Positions 9,266 to 19,216 are shown, counted from the first letter of the stretch. The stretch: 64,000 nt of DNA from Paenibacillus sp. yr247 (GCF_900103825.1 NZ_FNIF01000014.1:53617-117616), one strand, 5' to 3'. Program-made: numbers and translations. Notes: generated from the letters alone by a model not told the origin.

Positions 9266-11153
9266 GAATCTCGCTAGCTAATTTCTCACCTATACCTAGA
9301 GGCTTGAAGTCATGTACTTCAGCCTCTTTTATTTTGCGTACCGAGCCGAAATGCTTCAACAAGGCCTTCCGGCGTTTCTCCCCGATTCCAGGAATCGCGT
9401 CCAACTGGGACGCGATCATCGACTTCGCTCTCGTTTCTCGATGGAAGGTGATCGCGAATCTGTGAACTTCGTCTTGAATGCGCTGAAGCAGGTAGAACTC
9501 CTGGCTATCGCGCGGCAAGGGAACAACCTCAGCTGGATCTCCAATCATAAGTTGTGCCGTTTTGTGCTTCGCATCCTTGACCAGTCCGCAGATTGGGATG
9601 AATAGACCTAATTCGTTCTCCAGTACATCAACCGCCGCCGAAATCTGCCCTTTCCCTCCGTCCACGACGATCAGGTCAGGCAGCGTGAGATTGTCTTTGA
9701 GCACACGTTCGTACCTGCGGCGAATTACCTCGCGCATCGTTTCGTAATCATCTGGTCCAACGACCGTTTTTACTTTATATTTGCGGTACTCCTTGCGGTC
9801 GGGTCTACCGTCGACGAAGACGACCATTGCAGACACCGGGTTCGTCCCTTGAATGTTCGAGTTATCGAACGCTTCGATACGGCGAATCGTTCCCGTGCCA
9901 AGCCATTCGCCGAGATTCTCGACGGCTTTGGTCGTGCGGCGTTCATCTCGTTCTACCAAGCGGAACTTTTCATCCAGGGCGTTACGGGCGTTGTCTCTTG
10001 CCATATCGACCATTTGCTTTTTCAGCCCGCGCTGAGGGATATGCACCTTGACCTTCAGCCAGGATTCAAGCGCTTCGCGGACATCCTTTTCTTCGGCCTC
10101 AGCTTGGGCAACGGCCTGTGTTGGAGCTCCCGCTTCTGCAACTTCAGCAGCAGGCGCCGGGGCATCTGATGACTGAACAGGCACCGGCGGCAGGAAAATC
10201 TCCTTCGGCAGCGCCGGATTGTCGCTGTAGACCTGGGTGACGTAGGTGATGAAGTCATTGTACTCATCACCGTAATAAGGAAACAGCGAGACATGCCGCT
10301 CGATAAGCTTGCCCTGGCGCATGTACTGGATGTGAACAGCCATCCAGCCCTTGTCAACCGCGTAGCCGAACACATCGCGGTCTAGCGCATCTGCCGTCGT
10401 GATCTTCTGCTTCTCCATCACGGCGTCGATGTTCATGATATGATCGCGCAGCTCCTTCGCGCGCTCGAAGTTCAGTTCCTCCGCTGCGGCCAGCATTTTG
10501 GCCGTCAGTTCTTCCTTAATAACATCGTGTCCCCCGTTCAGGAAACGGCTGATCTCCTGCACCATCCGCTCATTCGTCTCTGCGGATACATCGAACTCGC
10601 AAGGCGCCAGACACTGCCCGATATGATAGTATAGGCATACTTTCTCGGGCATCGTCTTGCACTTGCGGAGCGGATAGAGCCGGTCCAGCAGCTTCTTCGT
10701 CTGCTGGGCCGCAAAGGCATTTGGATAAGGGCCGAAGTACTTCCCCTTATCCTTAAACACCCGCCGCGTGACTTCCAGGCGCGGCTGCTCTTCGTGTGTA
10801 ATCTTGATATAAGGGAACGTCTTATCATCCTTCAAGAGTACGTTGTACCGCGGATGATGCTGCTTAATCAGATTACACTCGAGAATCAAAGCCTCCATGT
10901 TCGAGGAGGTAATAATATATTCAAAGTCGCGGATTTCGCTGACCAATTTTTGCGTTTTCGCACTGTGACTCCCTGTGAAATAGGAACGCACACGATTTTT
11001 CAAAACTTTAGCTTTCCCCACATAAATAATAGTGCCTTCGCGGTTTTTCATAATATAACAGCCTGGTTTATCTGGTAATAGGGACAGCTTATGTCTAATC
11101 ACTTCTAAACTCTGTTCGCGGACTCCGGCGTCCTCATGCTCATTCTCCGACAT
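9225..11153 (-). CDS. uvrC: excinuclease ABC subunit C
   Basis: Nucleotide excision repair nuclease that makes the two incisions around a UvrAB-marked lesion. 642 residues from ATG 11153, preceded by AGAGGAGA (the frame extends upstream only to a TTG within that site). Order: GIY-YIG nuclease (about 20-100, GCYIM...[12 protein letters not shown]), UVR motif for UvrB binding (about 200-235), RNase H-like nuclease (about 380-550), and C-terminal helix-hairpin-helix ([18 protein letters not shown]). An Ala/Glu/Pro-rich insert near residues 320-350 is unusual. Downstream of trxA, separated from it by a terminator. Confidence 0.96.
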   Translation of the reverse strand: MSENEHEDAGVREQSLEVIRHKLSLLPDKPGCYIMKNREGTIIYVGKAKVLKNRVRSYFTGSHSAKTQKLVSEIRDFEYIITSSNMEALILECNLIKQHHPRYNVLLKDDKTFPYIKITHEEQPRLEVTRRVFKDKGKYFGPYPNAFAAQQTKKLLDRLYPLRKCKTMPEKVCLYYHIGQCLAPCEFDVSAETNERMVQEISRFLNGGHDVIKEELTAKMLAAAEELNFERAKELRDHIMNIDAVMEKQKITTADALDRDVFGYAVDKGWMAVHIQYMRQGKLIERHVSLFPYYGDEYNDFITYVTQVYSDNPALPKEIFLPPVPVQSSDAPAPAAEVAEAGAPTQAVAQAEAEEKDVREALESWLKVKVHIPQRGLKKQMVDMARDNARNALDEKFRLVERDERRTTKAVENLGEWLGTGTIRRIEAFDNSNIQGTNPVSAMVVFVDGRPDRKEYRKYKVKTVVGPDDYETMREVIRRRYERVLKDNLTLPDLIVVDGGKGQISAAVDVLENELGLFIPICGLVKDAKHKTAQLMIGDPAEVVPLPRDSQEFYLLQRIQDEVHRFAITFHRETRAKSMIASQLDAIPGIGEKRRKALLKHFGSVRKIKEAEVHDFKPLGIGEKLASEILKALQGEAAAPQE

Positions 11154-11247
11154 GCTTTCAAATCTCCTCTCGCGCAAAAACGTACCTAACTTGTGAGCAG
11201 CAGCTGCTCCTAGCTTCTATTTTAAATACTCCCCCATTCTCGGAAAC

Positions 11248-11290
11248 AAAAAAAAAGCTCCTTTTCAGCATAGCAGAAAAAGAGCTTTTT
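11248..11290 (-). terminator. rho-independent terminator after trxA
   Basis: On the minus strand AAAAAGCTC(T) pairs with GAGCTTTTT around a loop containing CTGCTATGCTG, followed by a run of T. It separates trxA from uvrC. Confidence 0.8.
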
Positions 11291-11322
11291 CTCACGAACA
11301 ATTGTTTCTAGTTTGAAACAAA

Positions 11323-11637
11323 TTATTGATGACGAGTTACAACATTTTTTAGAGCTTCTTTGGATTGGAAACCAACCACTTTATCAACAGGCTGTCCGTC
11401 TTTGAAAACGATCAGTGTTGGAATACTCATAACGCCAAAGCGAGCAGCGGACTCCGGATTGTCATCCACGTTTACTTTTGCGATTTTCAAGGACTCAATT
11501 TCTTTATCAAGCTCTTCCAAAACAGGAGCGATCATTTTACAAGGTCCGCACCAAGGTGCCCAGAAGTCTACAAGTACTGTACCTTCTCCTTCAACTTCAG
11601 CTTTAAAACTGTTATCAGAAACATTCACGATTGACAT
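11323..11637 (-). CDS. trxA: thioredoxin
   Basis: Cytoplasmic disulfide reductase of 104 residues, the standard length. The active site WCGPCK has Cys30 and Cys33, and the cis-Pro loop is MSIPTLIVF. ATG 11637 follows AAGGAGG. It has its own promoter (11716-11743) and terminator, so it is probably monocistronic. Confidence 0.97.
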   Translation of the reverse strand: MSIVNVSDNSFKAEVEGEGTVLVDFWAPWCGPCKMIAPVLEELDKEIESLKIAKVNVDDNPESAARFGVMSIPTLIVFKDGQPVDKVVGFQSKEALKNVVTRHQ

Positions 11638-11715
11638 GATAGTTCCTCCTTCTACTAATGGATTGGATTTATAACATCAAGTAGTACATTGCTACCGATG
11701 AACGTCAACATGTAA

Positions 11716-11743
11716 AGTATACCACACCAGTAGGTCATTTCAA
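11716..11743 (-). promoter_or_regulatory. sigma-A promoter of trxA
   Basis: Minus strand TTGAAA (11738-11743), 16-bp spacer, TATACT (11716-11721). The predicted start is about 70 nt before the trxA ATG. Confidence 0.65.
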
Positions 11744-11779
11744 CCAAGCCATAAGTTAGCAAAAAGGTTGACTTTGACA

Positions 11780-12163
11780 TTACTTAGTAGGCAAACCTAC
11801 TGGCAGCCCTTGAAGCCTTTGCTGCTCGATATACGCGATACGATCCTTCAAATTAGCTTGCAGCATCTGCAGCATTTCCATCTGTCGTTCGATGTCTTGG
11901 AGCTTCTCTGTATAGAGCGGCAGCAAATCATCGCACAACGACTCCTGATTTTTCATGACACAGTTTAGAAAGCTTTCAATCTGTTCGGTCGTAAAGCCTA
12001 AGCTCAAATAAAACTGAATGGTCTTCACGCGCTCAACAGCCATCTGGTTGAACACACGGTATCCGTTTTCTTCACGTTGTGTCGCAATTAATCCTTTGGC
12101 CTCATAGTACCGCAAGGACCGAATGCTGGCACCGGTAAGCTTGGATAACTCACTAATCCGCAT
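11780..12163 (-). CDS. MerR-family transcriptional regulator
   Basis: 127 residues from ATG 12163 (MRISELSKLTGASIRSLRYYE, typical MerR start; a GTG three codons upstream is the alternative). Winged HTH at 1-70, then a long dimerisation coiled coil (about 80-120) with two Cys (FLNCVMKNQESLC). It belongs to the broad SoxR/AdhR-like side of the family; the inducer is unknown. The gene's own promoter has the long spacer and central dyad expected of a MerR target, so autoregulation is likely. Confidence 0.88.
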   Translation of the reverse strand: MRISELSKLTGASIRSLRYYEAKGLIATQREENGYRVFNQMAVERVKTIQFYLSLGFTTEQIESFLNCVMKNQESLCDDLLPLYTEKLQDIERQMEMLQMLQANLKDRIAYIEQQRLQGLPVGLPTK

Positions 12164-12208
12164 GGTCTTCACCTTTTTCCTTTTCCTTGATCAAGTAAGG
12201 ATGCTCTT

Positions 12209-12240
12209 ATTGTAAACCATAACACTAATGTTAGAGTCAA
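12209..12240 (-). promoter_or_regulatory. MerR-type promoter with operator in a 20-bp spacer
   Basis: Minus strand TTGACT (-35, 12235-12240), 20-bp spacer, TACAAT (-10, 12209-12214). The spacer holds the dyad TAACA-TTAG-TGTTA (12220-12233). Overlong spacers with a central dyad are the hallmark of promoters untwisted by MerR activators. Confidence 0.75.
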
Positions 12241-12302
12241 GTCTTATTTTACACTTTCCGCTGCTATCTGTTATTGTTTGCATAATTGTCACTTTGATAA
12301 GC

Positions 12303-12332
12303 TTTACAACTTTCGACGAATTTGGGTATACT
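12303..12332 (+). promoter_or_regulatory. promoter of the YqzM-like gene
   Basis: TTTACA (12303-12308), 18-bp spacer, TATACT (12327-12332), about 35 nt before the ribosome site of the small gene at 12374. Confidence 0.55.
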
Positions 12333-12373
12333 AAGCTTAAACATACGAATGTCGGACGTTAGGGGGTAACCAC

Positions 12374-12517
12374 ATGAGCGATCCTAAACACCCTGAGCTT
12401 CACGTATATGAAGAACCGCGTAACGATTTCATGGATGTAGCTATTGGGTTTGGCGCTTTCTTTGGCTTTTTGTTTGTAATTGCAGCCATTGCTACCGTGA
12501 TTCAAGTTATGAAATAG
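12374..12517 (+). CDS. small single-pass membrane protein, YqzM-like
   Basis: 47 residues, read directly: an acidic N-terminus with PRNDFMDVAIGFG, then one membrane helix (about 22-45). AGGGGG lies 7 nt before the ATG. The RND-DV-GF-FGF-IATVI pattern resembles B. subtilis YqzM (44 aa), whose function is unknown. It has its own promoter upstream and terminator downstream. Confidence 0.75.
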   Translation: MSDPKHPELHVYEEPRNDFMDVAIGFGAFFGFLFVIAAIATVIQVMK

Positions 12518-12538
12518 GATTATCTAAGCAGTAAGAGC

Positions 12539-12571
12539 ACCGCTTTACATTCTATGTGAAGCGGTTTTTTC
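12539..12571 (+). terminator. terminator of the YqzM-like gene
   Basis: ACCGCTT(T)ACA pairs with TGTGAAGCGGT and is followed by TTTTTT. Confidence 0.8.
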
Positions 12572-12603
12572 ATGCAGATGCGGGTGTAAGAATGCGATGG
12601 AAA

Positions 12604-12643
12604 ATAATAAAAAGCTGCAGCAGATAATTTCATCTGTGCAGCT
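12604..12643 (-). terminator. terminator after dnaI
   Basis: On the minus strand AGCTGCACAGAT pairs with ATCTGCTGCAGCT (one bulge), followed by TTTTATTATTTT. Confidence 0.75.
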
Positions 12644-12647
12644 TTTT

Positions 12648-13598
12648 TCATTTCCCGCGTTTGTTCGTACCGGTCACCTCAACCACATCGACAAAAGGCC
12701 GAATACGGTCCATAATCCGCTGTCCCTTGTACTCCTCGTCGCCATCCTTGTTGGTGAAGCTGAAATGCTTCTCCAGATCAGCGAGCGCGTAATTCGATGT
12801 GAAAAACGTCGGCTTACGATTCATCCGGTGATTCACGATAGCGCCTATGACATGGTCTCGCAGCCATGGATTCAGATTTTCAGCCCCGATATCATCGAAA
12901 ACCAAAAGATCCGTTTCCTTCAGGAGATCAATCGTCTCCTTCAACTTGTAGGGCTCCTGGAACATTCCTTTCAAGTCCTCGGCAAAATCCGGCATATAAA
13001 CGATAGCGCCAGTCATACCGACTTTGGCCAACTGGTGAAGCATGTAGCCCATTAGAAACGTCTTCCCTGTACCGAACGACCCAGATAAATAAAGCCCTCG
13101 AGTCTGAAGCCCTTCTTCCATCGTTAGACTAACATAGTCGTTAATTTGCATAACGGCTTTTGCCCGACCCAGATCCGTTTCAAGGATATCCCCGAAAGAG
13201 TAGCTGCGCGAAATCATCCGCGGATCCACGTGGAAGGTGCGGATTCGGCTGCTTATTGCATCCTGCAGCTGTTTGGAGTTGAATTTCTTACAAGCTACTT
13301 TCTCCTCATGAATAAACGGCTTTTCATTAATTGAATCTGCGGTTAGCATCGTATAATGACCCGTCATATCATTCGGACAGTTTTCTAAGCCAGGGCAATT
13401 TGAACAGCTTTTGAACTCTGTCACATATTGGTACAGCTTGTTCATATTAATCTTTATTGTGTAGTCATCGACAAAAGGATACTTCTGGCGGAACTTGTGA
13501 ACTAAGGCATCGTCCATGACAACCCTAATTTTAGCTTCCGCTTTCCGTCTCCATTCCGAATCCGGCATTGATTTGAGTAAGTGAGACAAGGATTCCAT
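12648..13598 (-). CDS. dnaI: primosomal helicase loader DnaI
   Basis: AAA+ ATPase that loads the replicative helicase onto DNA with DnaB and DnaD. 316 residues. The N-terminal helicase-binding domain has a zinc site (Cys65, 68, 74, 103). The AAA+ domain has Walker A GSFGTGKT at 173-180 and Walker B LLVFDDIG. It lies 74 nt downstream of dnaB as in B. subtilis, so they form one operon. Confidence 0.95.
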   Translation of the reverse strand: MESLSHLLKSMPDSEWRRKAEAKIRVVMDDALVHKFRQKYPFVDDYTIKINMNKLYQYVTEFKSCSNCPGLENCPNDMTGHYTMLTADSINEKPFIHEEKVACKKFNSKQLQDAISSRIRTFHVDPRMISRSYSFGDILETDLGRAKAVMQINDYVSLTMEEGLQTRGLYLSGSFGTGKTFLMGYMLHQLAKVGMTGAIVYMPDFAEDLKGMFQEPYKLKETIDLLKETDLLVFDDIGAENLNPWLRDHVIGAIVNHRMNRKPTFFTSNYALADLEKHFSFTNKDGDEEYKGQRIMDRIRPFVDVVEVTGTNKRGK

Positions 13599-13672
13599 GC
13601 TTCCTGCACCTCCTTATAGTTCTAGTTCTCTTGTACGTTATTTAAAATAATTCTGTATTTCTTAACTGTATT

Positions 13673-15193
13673 TTAGCTCTTACGATTAAATCGCTCGTCC
13701 AGCTTCTGCGCCATCCTTCTAGCAGCCTCCAGCTCTTCATCCGTCAGCCTAGAAGACGCCACTATGCCAGCATCCGGCACAACAATCGGAATGTGCGGCT
13801 TCTGCGTCTTGCCCTGTCGGCCTCTAGTTACACCGCCGCCGCCAGCTTTGGCAGCCTCTACTTTGGAAGCGGCCTTCTGTTTGTAGCTGATTTTCTCACG
13901 TACGTACTCCACTGCTTGTTCGTATGTAACAATTTGCTTGCCTAACATATCCGAAGCGACAGCTTCAATCGAAGATTTTGCCCACGAGCGGCGGTCAATG
14001 TGCAGGAAGTGGATCAATACATTAATAACTTCCTCATTCAATTTATAATTCAGATCAATTTTCTCAAATATATTAAGTACGCCGTCCGGAATGGAGCCCT
14101 GAGTAAAAAACATTTTCAAGACTGCCGTGTACGGCTCGTTTCGCATAATGTAATTGTATTGATGATCCGTACATTCGCCGCGCAGCTGCTGCGGCACTTC
14201 TAAATAATATGCCATCTCAACGGACTTGTCTCCAACCGTGCCTTCCGAGATATCCGCAGCTTCACCCTGATCTTTCTCTTCCGACCTGGATAAAGTGCGC
14301 TCTCGATCCTCGTCTCGCTTCTTGCTCTGTCTGTAGAAAAGGTTCGCATTATACTGCAAGAGATCCATCTGCAGCTCGCCGTCTTCGGCGAATACGCCAT
14401 CCTCGTCAAGCAAACGGCATGTTTCCTGAAGGGATAAATTATACTTCTTCGCTACGATATTAATCGCAGCCATCTGATCCGGCTTATGCTTGAGAGCTTC
14501 GACGAAAACCCGATTACTCGCTCCTCGTGGGAACCTCATGATAATATCGGCATATAGGAAGCCTTTGGTTGTTACGTCCATGCGAGCATCTGACTGTTTA
14601 CTCGCCGAGGCCTCATACAGCGCCTGCTCCAGTTCATAATCTACCACTTGGGTGTTGAGACGGAACAAATCATAGAACGGCACAGACAGATTCTCTTCAC
14701 TTGCGTCACGGCACTCTTCCGGCTCCGGCAAAAGCAGCTCTTCCCGAAGAGAAAGGAGCATGAACTTACCGACTTTATCGCGAAGCAGCAGCGTTAAATG
14801 CTGATTGCGGAAAAACTCATTGGGTCCAAGCGGCTGGAACAATGTATATACGAAGACATAGTCTTCTTCGCCCGGCAGAAACTTGCGGTTTGTCTGCAGA
14901 AGGCCTATAGCTTCAAGCTTCGAAGATTGCTCAATCAGATATTTGCGCCCTCGCTCTCCCTGCTCAAGCTCGAGCAGCAAAAACAGCTTTCGCTGTTGTT
15001 CTAGCGGCGAATATCCGACTTTTTCTGCACTCATCTGCTGATAGAGTGCTTGATAGAGACTAATAGCCAATCCGCCTATCATAGGCTGATACATCATGGC
15101 TAGCATTTTATAATCCAGACTGCTCAAAGAAAACTCACGGTTCACACAAAACCTGTGGTTCTCAGTGAAATGCAGTATATTCGTCATTCGCAT
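13673..15193 (-). CDS. dnaB: replication initiation and membrane attachment protein DnaB
   Basis: Firmicutes-type DnaB (DnaB/DnaD family), a helicase co-loader at oriC and restart sites. It is not the helicase. 506 residues: N-terminal DnaD-like winged helix domain, a charged linker (about 290-320), and a C-terminal DnaB_2 domain (about 340-440) with YNYIMRNEPYTAVLKMFF and a YEQAVEYVREKI YxxxIxxx-type helix. The start ATG 15193 has only a weak site; a second ATG two codons later is possible. Confidence 0.92.
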   Translation of the reverse strand: MRMTNILHFTENHRFCVNREFSLSSLDYKMLAMMYQPMIGGLAISLYQALYQQMSAEKVGYSPLEQQRKLFLLLELEQGERGRKYLIEQSSKLEAIGLLQTNRKFLPGEEDYVFVYTLFQPLGPNEFFRNQHLTLLLRDKVGKFMLLSLREELLLPEPEECRDASEENLSVPFYDLFRLNTQVVDYELEQALYEASASKQSDARMDVTTKGFLYADIIMRFPRGASNRVFVEALKHKPDQMAAINIVAKKYNLSLQETCRLLDEDGVFAEDGELQMDLLQYNANLFYRQSKKRDEDRERTLSRSEEKDQGEAADISEGTVGDKSVEMAYYLEVPQQLRGECTDHQYNYIMRNEPYTAVLKMFFTQGSIPDGVLNIFEKIDLNYKLNEEVINVLIHFLHIDRRSWAKSSIEAVASDMLGKQIVTYEQAVEYVREKISYKQKAASKVEAAKAGGGGVTRGRQGKTQKPHIPIVVPDAGIVASSRLTDEELEAARRMAQKLDERFNRKS

Positions 15194-15327
15194 CCCGTTA
15201 CAGCACCATCCTGCCTCAACTCAACCGATTGCAACTATGTAAGCTTCTCGGTTTCTATTCTCTTAGTCTACCACAAAAATCGACACGCTTGGTACCTCCT
15301 AGAGAAAAGATAATATTACCTAAAATG

Positions 15328-15350
15328 AAAAAACCAACCTCTCGGTTGAT
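15328..15350 (-). terminator. terminator after alpha/beta hydrolase gene
   Basis: Minus strand AATCAACC-GAGA-GGTTGGTT followed by TTTTC. It begins directly after the TGA stop of the hydrolase gene. Confidence 0.75.
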
Positions 15351-16226
15351 TCAATGAACAGACAGATGACTTTCCTGTGCTTCCTCTCCATACATGACCG
15401 GATTCAGTTTCCTCGCAATTGCTAAATCAAGCAGCACCCGCTCTGTTTGCTGATCTTCCAGACTTTTCACCCACAGACGGATCAGGTCATTCATCTTAGT
15501 AGGGTTCTTAATCGGAATTTGATGCTTAGCATCCTTAATGAAATAGAGCGAGCTATGCGGCAGCTCTGAATGAAGTAAGTTCGCATACCGATGAAAGGAG
15601 CGGTCCATCTGACCATAAATCAATAGAATCGGATGCTGGATGCTTCGGAGACGACGTGTACATGTATACGCAAGGGACTGCTCGTAATAGGATTTCACAT
15701 CATTCGCAGCATCGCTTAATGAGCTCTCATACAGATTGTGATAAGTTTTATCCTTATCCGCATTTCCAAATGCGATTGCTTTTCTCAGTAGCTTCATGAG
15801 TACACCTGAACTCGCCATCCACGAAGCGAGCCACATCCTGCTTTTGTTATAGGAATCCGTTAATTCAGACATCCCGCTAATCACGATTCCCCCAAGTAAA
15901 CGTTTAGGGTACGTAAGATGAGCTTCCAATACCAACGAACCACCTGTTGAATAACCACACAGGAAGACTTTTTCGATTCCCAAATAATCCAGAAGCTGCC
16001 TTATATCCTCGACAATTAGGGCATAGCTGAATGGGCGTTCTGACGACTTACTGGCTCCGTGCCCCCTGATATCAAAGGTAATGACTTGGAATTGATCCGA
16101 TAGCTGTTCTCTTTGATAGGCAAAAGTTTGTGAGGTTATTAAAGGTGGATGAATAAAGACAATCGGGGTGCCAGTCCCTGTAATCTCATAATGCAATTTC
16201 GTTCCGTTCACATAGGCGAAAGGCAA
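15351..16226 (-). CDS. alpha/beta-fold hydrolase
   Basis: 291 residues. The nucleophile elbow GYSTGGS, the acid loop LIYGQMDRSFH (Asp) and KDAKHQIPI (His) form a complete catalytic triad. The oxyanion region is FIHPPLITSQ and the strand-4 signature is DIRGHGAS. The substrate is unknown. It is monocistronic by spacing, with a terminator immediately downstream. Confidence 0.85.
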   Translation of the reverse strand: MPFAYVNGTKLHYEITGTGTPIVFIHPPLITSQTFAYQREQLSDQFQVITFDIRGHGASKSSERPFSYALIVEDIRQLLDYLGIEKVFLCGYSTGGSLVLEAHLTYPKRLLGGIVISGMSELTDSYNKSRMWLASWMASSGVLMKLLRKAIAFGNADKDKTYHNLYESSLSDAANDVKSYYEQSLAYTCTRRLRSIQHPILLIYGQMDRSFHRYANLLHSELPHSSLYFIKDAKHQIPIKNPTKMNDLIRLWVKSLEDQQTERVLLDLAIARKLNPVMYGEEAQESHLSVH

Positions 16227-16298
16227 AATAGTCTCCTCCGTTAAGTAAAGTTAGGCAACTCCACCTTAGCGTGACCAGTTCTGCTTATTTTTATGACA

Positions 16299-16583
16299 TT
16301 AAAACATTTTGAATCCTCTTATGCGCAGCGCTTTAATCGCCGATCCACTTAGAATAGCGCCAACCAAACCACCGATGGCAGGAACGATATCTACAATCGT
16401 AAAGCTCTCGCCGCTGGATAAAAAAGAGGCAGATCCCATTGATCCGTAAATCATCACACCGATGACTAAAGCGATAAAAGCATAGAGTGGAAACCATGTG
16501 GTTTTCATCAGCATGTTCAAAATAAAACCCAGTCCAAAAAATAACACCATCATTAAGACAGTGGCAATAATCATTTGCAGCAA
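16299..16583 (-). CDS. yuiB: YuiB-like membrane protein
   Basis: 94 residues with three hydrophobic segments (about 2-25, 30-50, 65-85). It resembles B. subtilis YuiB, also found beside the yumB/yumC region, as here. The start is probably TTG 16583, with GGGGG 8 nt upstream; the ATG three codons later would be too far from that site. Function unknown. Confidence 0.65.
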   Translation of the reverse strand: MLQMIIATVLMMVLFFGLGFILNMLMKTTWFPLYAFIALVIGVMIYGSMGSASFLSSGESFTIVDIVPAIGGLVGAILSGSAIKALRIRGFKMF

Positions 16584-16771
16584 TGTATGTTCCCCCTTAA
16601 CGTATAAGAAGCTCGTTCATCTATTAGCTTCCTTATAATTGTAATCCACGAAATGGCACAGGTAAAGTGTACACAAATTGAACTTTTCTATCTTCACCCT
16701 TTGTTCATTTGCCCTTTCCCCATGAATTGGATACAATGTAGGGGATATTAGCCTTGAATGGAGGAATACTC

Positions 16772-17518
16772 ATGAGTGAAGCCGTACAAACGCTGGAAGG
16801 CTGGTATGCGCTCCATGATTTCCGTCTAATCGACTGGAACGCATGGCATGCCGCAACCCCACAGGAGCGTAAGCATGCAACGGACGAGCTGAATACATTC
16901 CTGTCCCAGTGGCAGCAAATCGAAAACGATAAACTAGGCAGTACTGCCGTTTATAGCATCGTTGGTCAGAAAGCCGATTTTGTATTCATGCAATTGCGCG
17001 AAACACTGGAAGATCTGAATGACCTGGAAAATGCTTTTAATAAATCAAGCTTTGCCGCCTTTACAATCCCGGTCTATTCCTATGTATCCATCGTAGAATT
17101 AAGCAGTTATCTCGCCAAACCAGGTGTCGATCCTGCAGAAGATCCAGAAATCCAAGCTCGTTTAAAGCCTATTCTGCCTAAAGCGAAGCATATCTGCTTC
17201 TATCCAATGAATAAACGTCGTGATGGTAATGATAACTGGTACATGCTCCCTGCCGAAGATCGCAAGACGATGATGCGCAGCCATGGCATGATTGGACGTA
17301 CATACGCTGGTAAAGTGAAACAAATCATTACAGGCTCTGTTGGACTAGATGATTGGGAGTGGGGCGTTACCCTATTCTCTGATGATCCTATTCATTTCAA
17401 AAAGCTCGTTTATGAAATGCGTTTCGATGAAGTAAGTGCACGTTTTGGTGAGTTTGGCGACTTCTACGTCGGCAACCTGCTCACAGCTGAAAAATTTGCT
17501 AAATTAATTCAAGCATAA
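16772..17518 (+). CDS. hemQ: coproheme decarboxylase HemQ
   Basis: Final enzyme of the coproporphyrin-dependent haem pathway of Gram-positive bacteria; oxidatively removes two propionate carboxyls from coproheme. 248 residues from ATG 16772 (GGAGG 7 nt upstream). Tyr144 in YPMNKRR and His171 in RSHGMIGR match the catalytic Tyr and axial His of the Geobacillus enzyme (145, 172). It fits the haem-rich respiratory gene content of the window (sdhC, ctaA, ctaB). Own terminator at 17532. Confidence 0.95.
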   Translation: MSEAVQTLEGWYALHDFRLIDWNAWHAATPQERKHATDELNTFLSQWQQIENDKLGSTAVYSIVGQKADFVFMQLRETLEDLNDLENAFNKSSFAAFTIPVYSYVSIVELSSYLAKPGVDPAEDPEIQARLKPILPKAKHICFYPMNKRRDGNDNWYMLPAEDRKTMMRSHGMIGRTYAGKVKQIITGSVGLDDWEWGVTLFSDDPIHFKKLVYEMRFDEVSARFGEFGDFYVGNLLTAEKFAKLIQA

Positions 17519-17531
17519 TTGATTAAGTGAA

Positions 17532-17564
17532 AAGTGAAGGACCTTGTGTCTTTCACTCTTTTTG
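17532..17564 (+). terminator. terminator after hemQ
   Basis: AGTGAAGGAC pairs with GTCTTTCACT (one G-U) and is followed by CTTTTTG. Confidence 0.75.
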
Positions 17565-17660
17565 CTGTTCAAGCTAATGCTGCAATTGATGGGTTTTGTT
17601 TTAATCAACATTGTACACATTTTTGAAAGAGAGTAAACAGCCTGTGATGATTAATGAAGC

Positions 17661-17702
17661 AAAAAAAAGAAAGCTTGCCCAATGAAGAGCGAAGCTTTCT
17701 TT
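17661..17702 (-). terminator. terminator after the 93-aa gene
   Basis: Minus strand AAGAAAGCTT pairs with AAGCTTTCTT over a 15-nt loop and ends in TTTTTT. Confidence 0.75.
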
Positions 17703-17716
17703 CAGTTTAAATTGTG

Positions 17717-17998
17717 TTATTCCTCATCCTCGTCGTCACGCAGAGCAGCCTCTAATTCAGCTTGCATCTGAGCTTTGCGTGCCAGATACTCTTCGGTATC
17801 CCGGTCACGCTGACGGCCTTTTTCCTTCAATCGTTCAATCGCAGGAAGAATGAGAATATCGATTTCTTTTTGTACAACAGCTACATGATCATAACGTTTC
17901 TCAGTCTCTAAGAAGTGACCGACCGCAATCAGAGCATTGTAACGATCCAGTTCATCCCGGGTAAGAAGTCCTCTTACTTGGACACTGCAGTGCCGCAT
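17717..17998 (-). CDS. uncharacterised charged protein
   Basis: 93 residues; I do not recognise a family. The N-terminal part (1-45) looks globular; the rest is a Lys/Arg/Glu-rich helix ending in DDEDEE. GGGGGG precedes the ATG by 6 nt. It lies 27 nt downstream of ndh on the same strand and ends in a terminator, so it is probably co-transcribed with the NADH dehydrogenase gene. Confidence 0.7.
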   Translation of the reverse strand: MRHCSVQVRGLLTRDELDRYNALIAVGHFLETEKRYDHVAVVQKEIDILILPAIERLKEKGRQRDRDTEEYLARKAQMQAELEAALRDDEDEE

Positions 17999-18025
17999 GG
18001 CGATCCCCCCGTTTGTTGATGATGA

Positions 18026-19216
18026 CTAGAAACGTCCTTTACGTATAACGAGCGGAATTCCGCCGATAATGTAAAGGTATCTCATATCAACCACTTTTTT
18101 CATCATGGCTGCAACGTTACCTTTCAGTTTACGAGACCCAACGATACCAATAGCTTGTCCTTTACCCAAAGAAGCAACTGTACCTTTGTTGGAAAATTTG
18201 AATGTTTTCATTTGCGAACCGCGAATGGAAGCAATCAGGTTGTGCGCAACAGCTTCACCTTGCTGCATAGCGATTTGAGCTGTTGGAGGGAATGGTCTGC
18301 CTTCATCGTTCATGACGATGGAACAGTCACCCACTACATAAATGTTATCGAATTGAGGAGCACGCAGGTGCTCGTCAACTTTTATTCTGCCGCGCATGGT
18401 CTCGAACCCGGCTTCGTCAAGCATATGGTTTCCGCGGATACCGCCTGTCCATACGACTGTAGCTGCTTTGATGAACTCATCGCCAGCAATCAGAACACCT
18501 TCTGGTGTACATTCTTTAATTGCCGTCCCGATTTTAAAAGTTATGCCTTTGTCAGTTAAAACTTTCATTGCATATTCAACAAGCTCAGGATCGAAACCTG
18601 GCAATGCGGTTGGTGCTGCTTCAATATTATAAATCTTCACGAGGGAAGGATCGACGTCGAATTCTTTGCAAAGCTGTGGAATACGGTCAGCAAGCTCACC
18701 AATGAATTCGATTCCGGTAAATCCTGCTCCACCGATAACGAATGTCAGGTAATCTTTGCGATCTGGCTCACGCTTGTACTTCGCGAATTGATACTCAATA
18801 TGCTCACGAATGAAGCGAACGCTATTGATACTGCGGATGTTCAACGCGTTTTCTTTAAGTCCAGGAATACCGAAAGTTTCAGCTTCGCCACCAAGACCAA
18901 CAACGAGGTAGTCATAAGATAGCGTACCATCTTCAAGAATAACCTTTTTCTCATGCGGGCGAATCTGTGTAACCGTAGATTTCACGAAATCAACTTTAAA
19001 TTCATCAATCAATTTCAAAATGTTCACGCGTGCATTTTCAGGATTATCTGTCCCAGCAGCAGGCATGTGAAGATGAGTTGTAATGTAGTGATAGTCATGT
19101 TTGTTTACGAGTGTTACATCAGCTTCATTGTAATTCAGTTCTTTTTGCAAACGAATTGCAGAAAGAATCCCACCATATCCGGCGCCTAAGATAACGATTC
19201 TTGGTATTCTACTCAT
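18026..19216 (-). CDS. ndh: type II NADH dehydrogenase (NDH-2)
   Basis: Single-subunit, non-pumping NADH:menaquinone oxidoreductase on the inner membrane face. 396 residues with two Rossmann motifs: FAD GAGYGG (about 11-16) and NAD(H) GGAGFTG (about 165). The FAD-closing motif is VVGDCS. The amphipathic C-terminal region anchors the family to the membrane. B. subtilis YumB is the positional equivalent. A Rex-type operator lies 50 bp upstream, tying expression to NADH/NAD+. Confidence 0.93.
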   Translation of the reverse strand: MSRIPRIVILGAGYGGILSAIRLQKELNYNEADVTLVNKHDYHYITTHLHMPAAGTDNPENARVNILKLIDEFKVDFVKSTVTQIRPHEKKVILEDGTLSYDYLVVGLGGEAETFGIPGLKENALNIRSINSVRFIREHIEYQFAKYKREPDRKDYLTFVIGGAGFTGIEFIGELADRIPQLCKEFDVDPSLVKIYNIEAAPTALPGFDPELVEYAMKVLTDKGITFKIGTAIKECTPEGVLIAGDEFIKAATVVWTGGIRGNHMLDEAGFETMRGRIKVDEHLRAPQFDNIYVVGDCSIVMNDEGRPFPPTAQIAMQQGEAVAHNLIASIRGSQMKTFKFSNKGTVASLGKGQAIGIVGSRKLKGNVAAMMKKVVDMRYLYIIGGIPLVIRKGRF

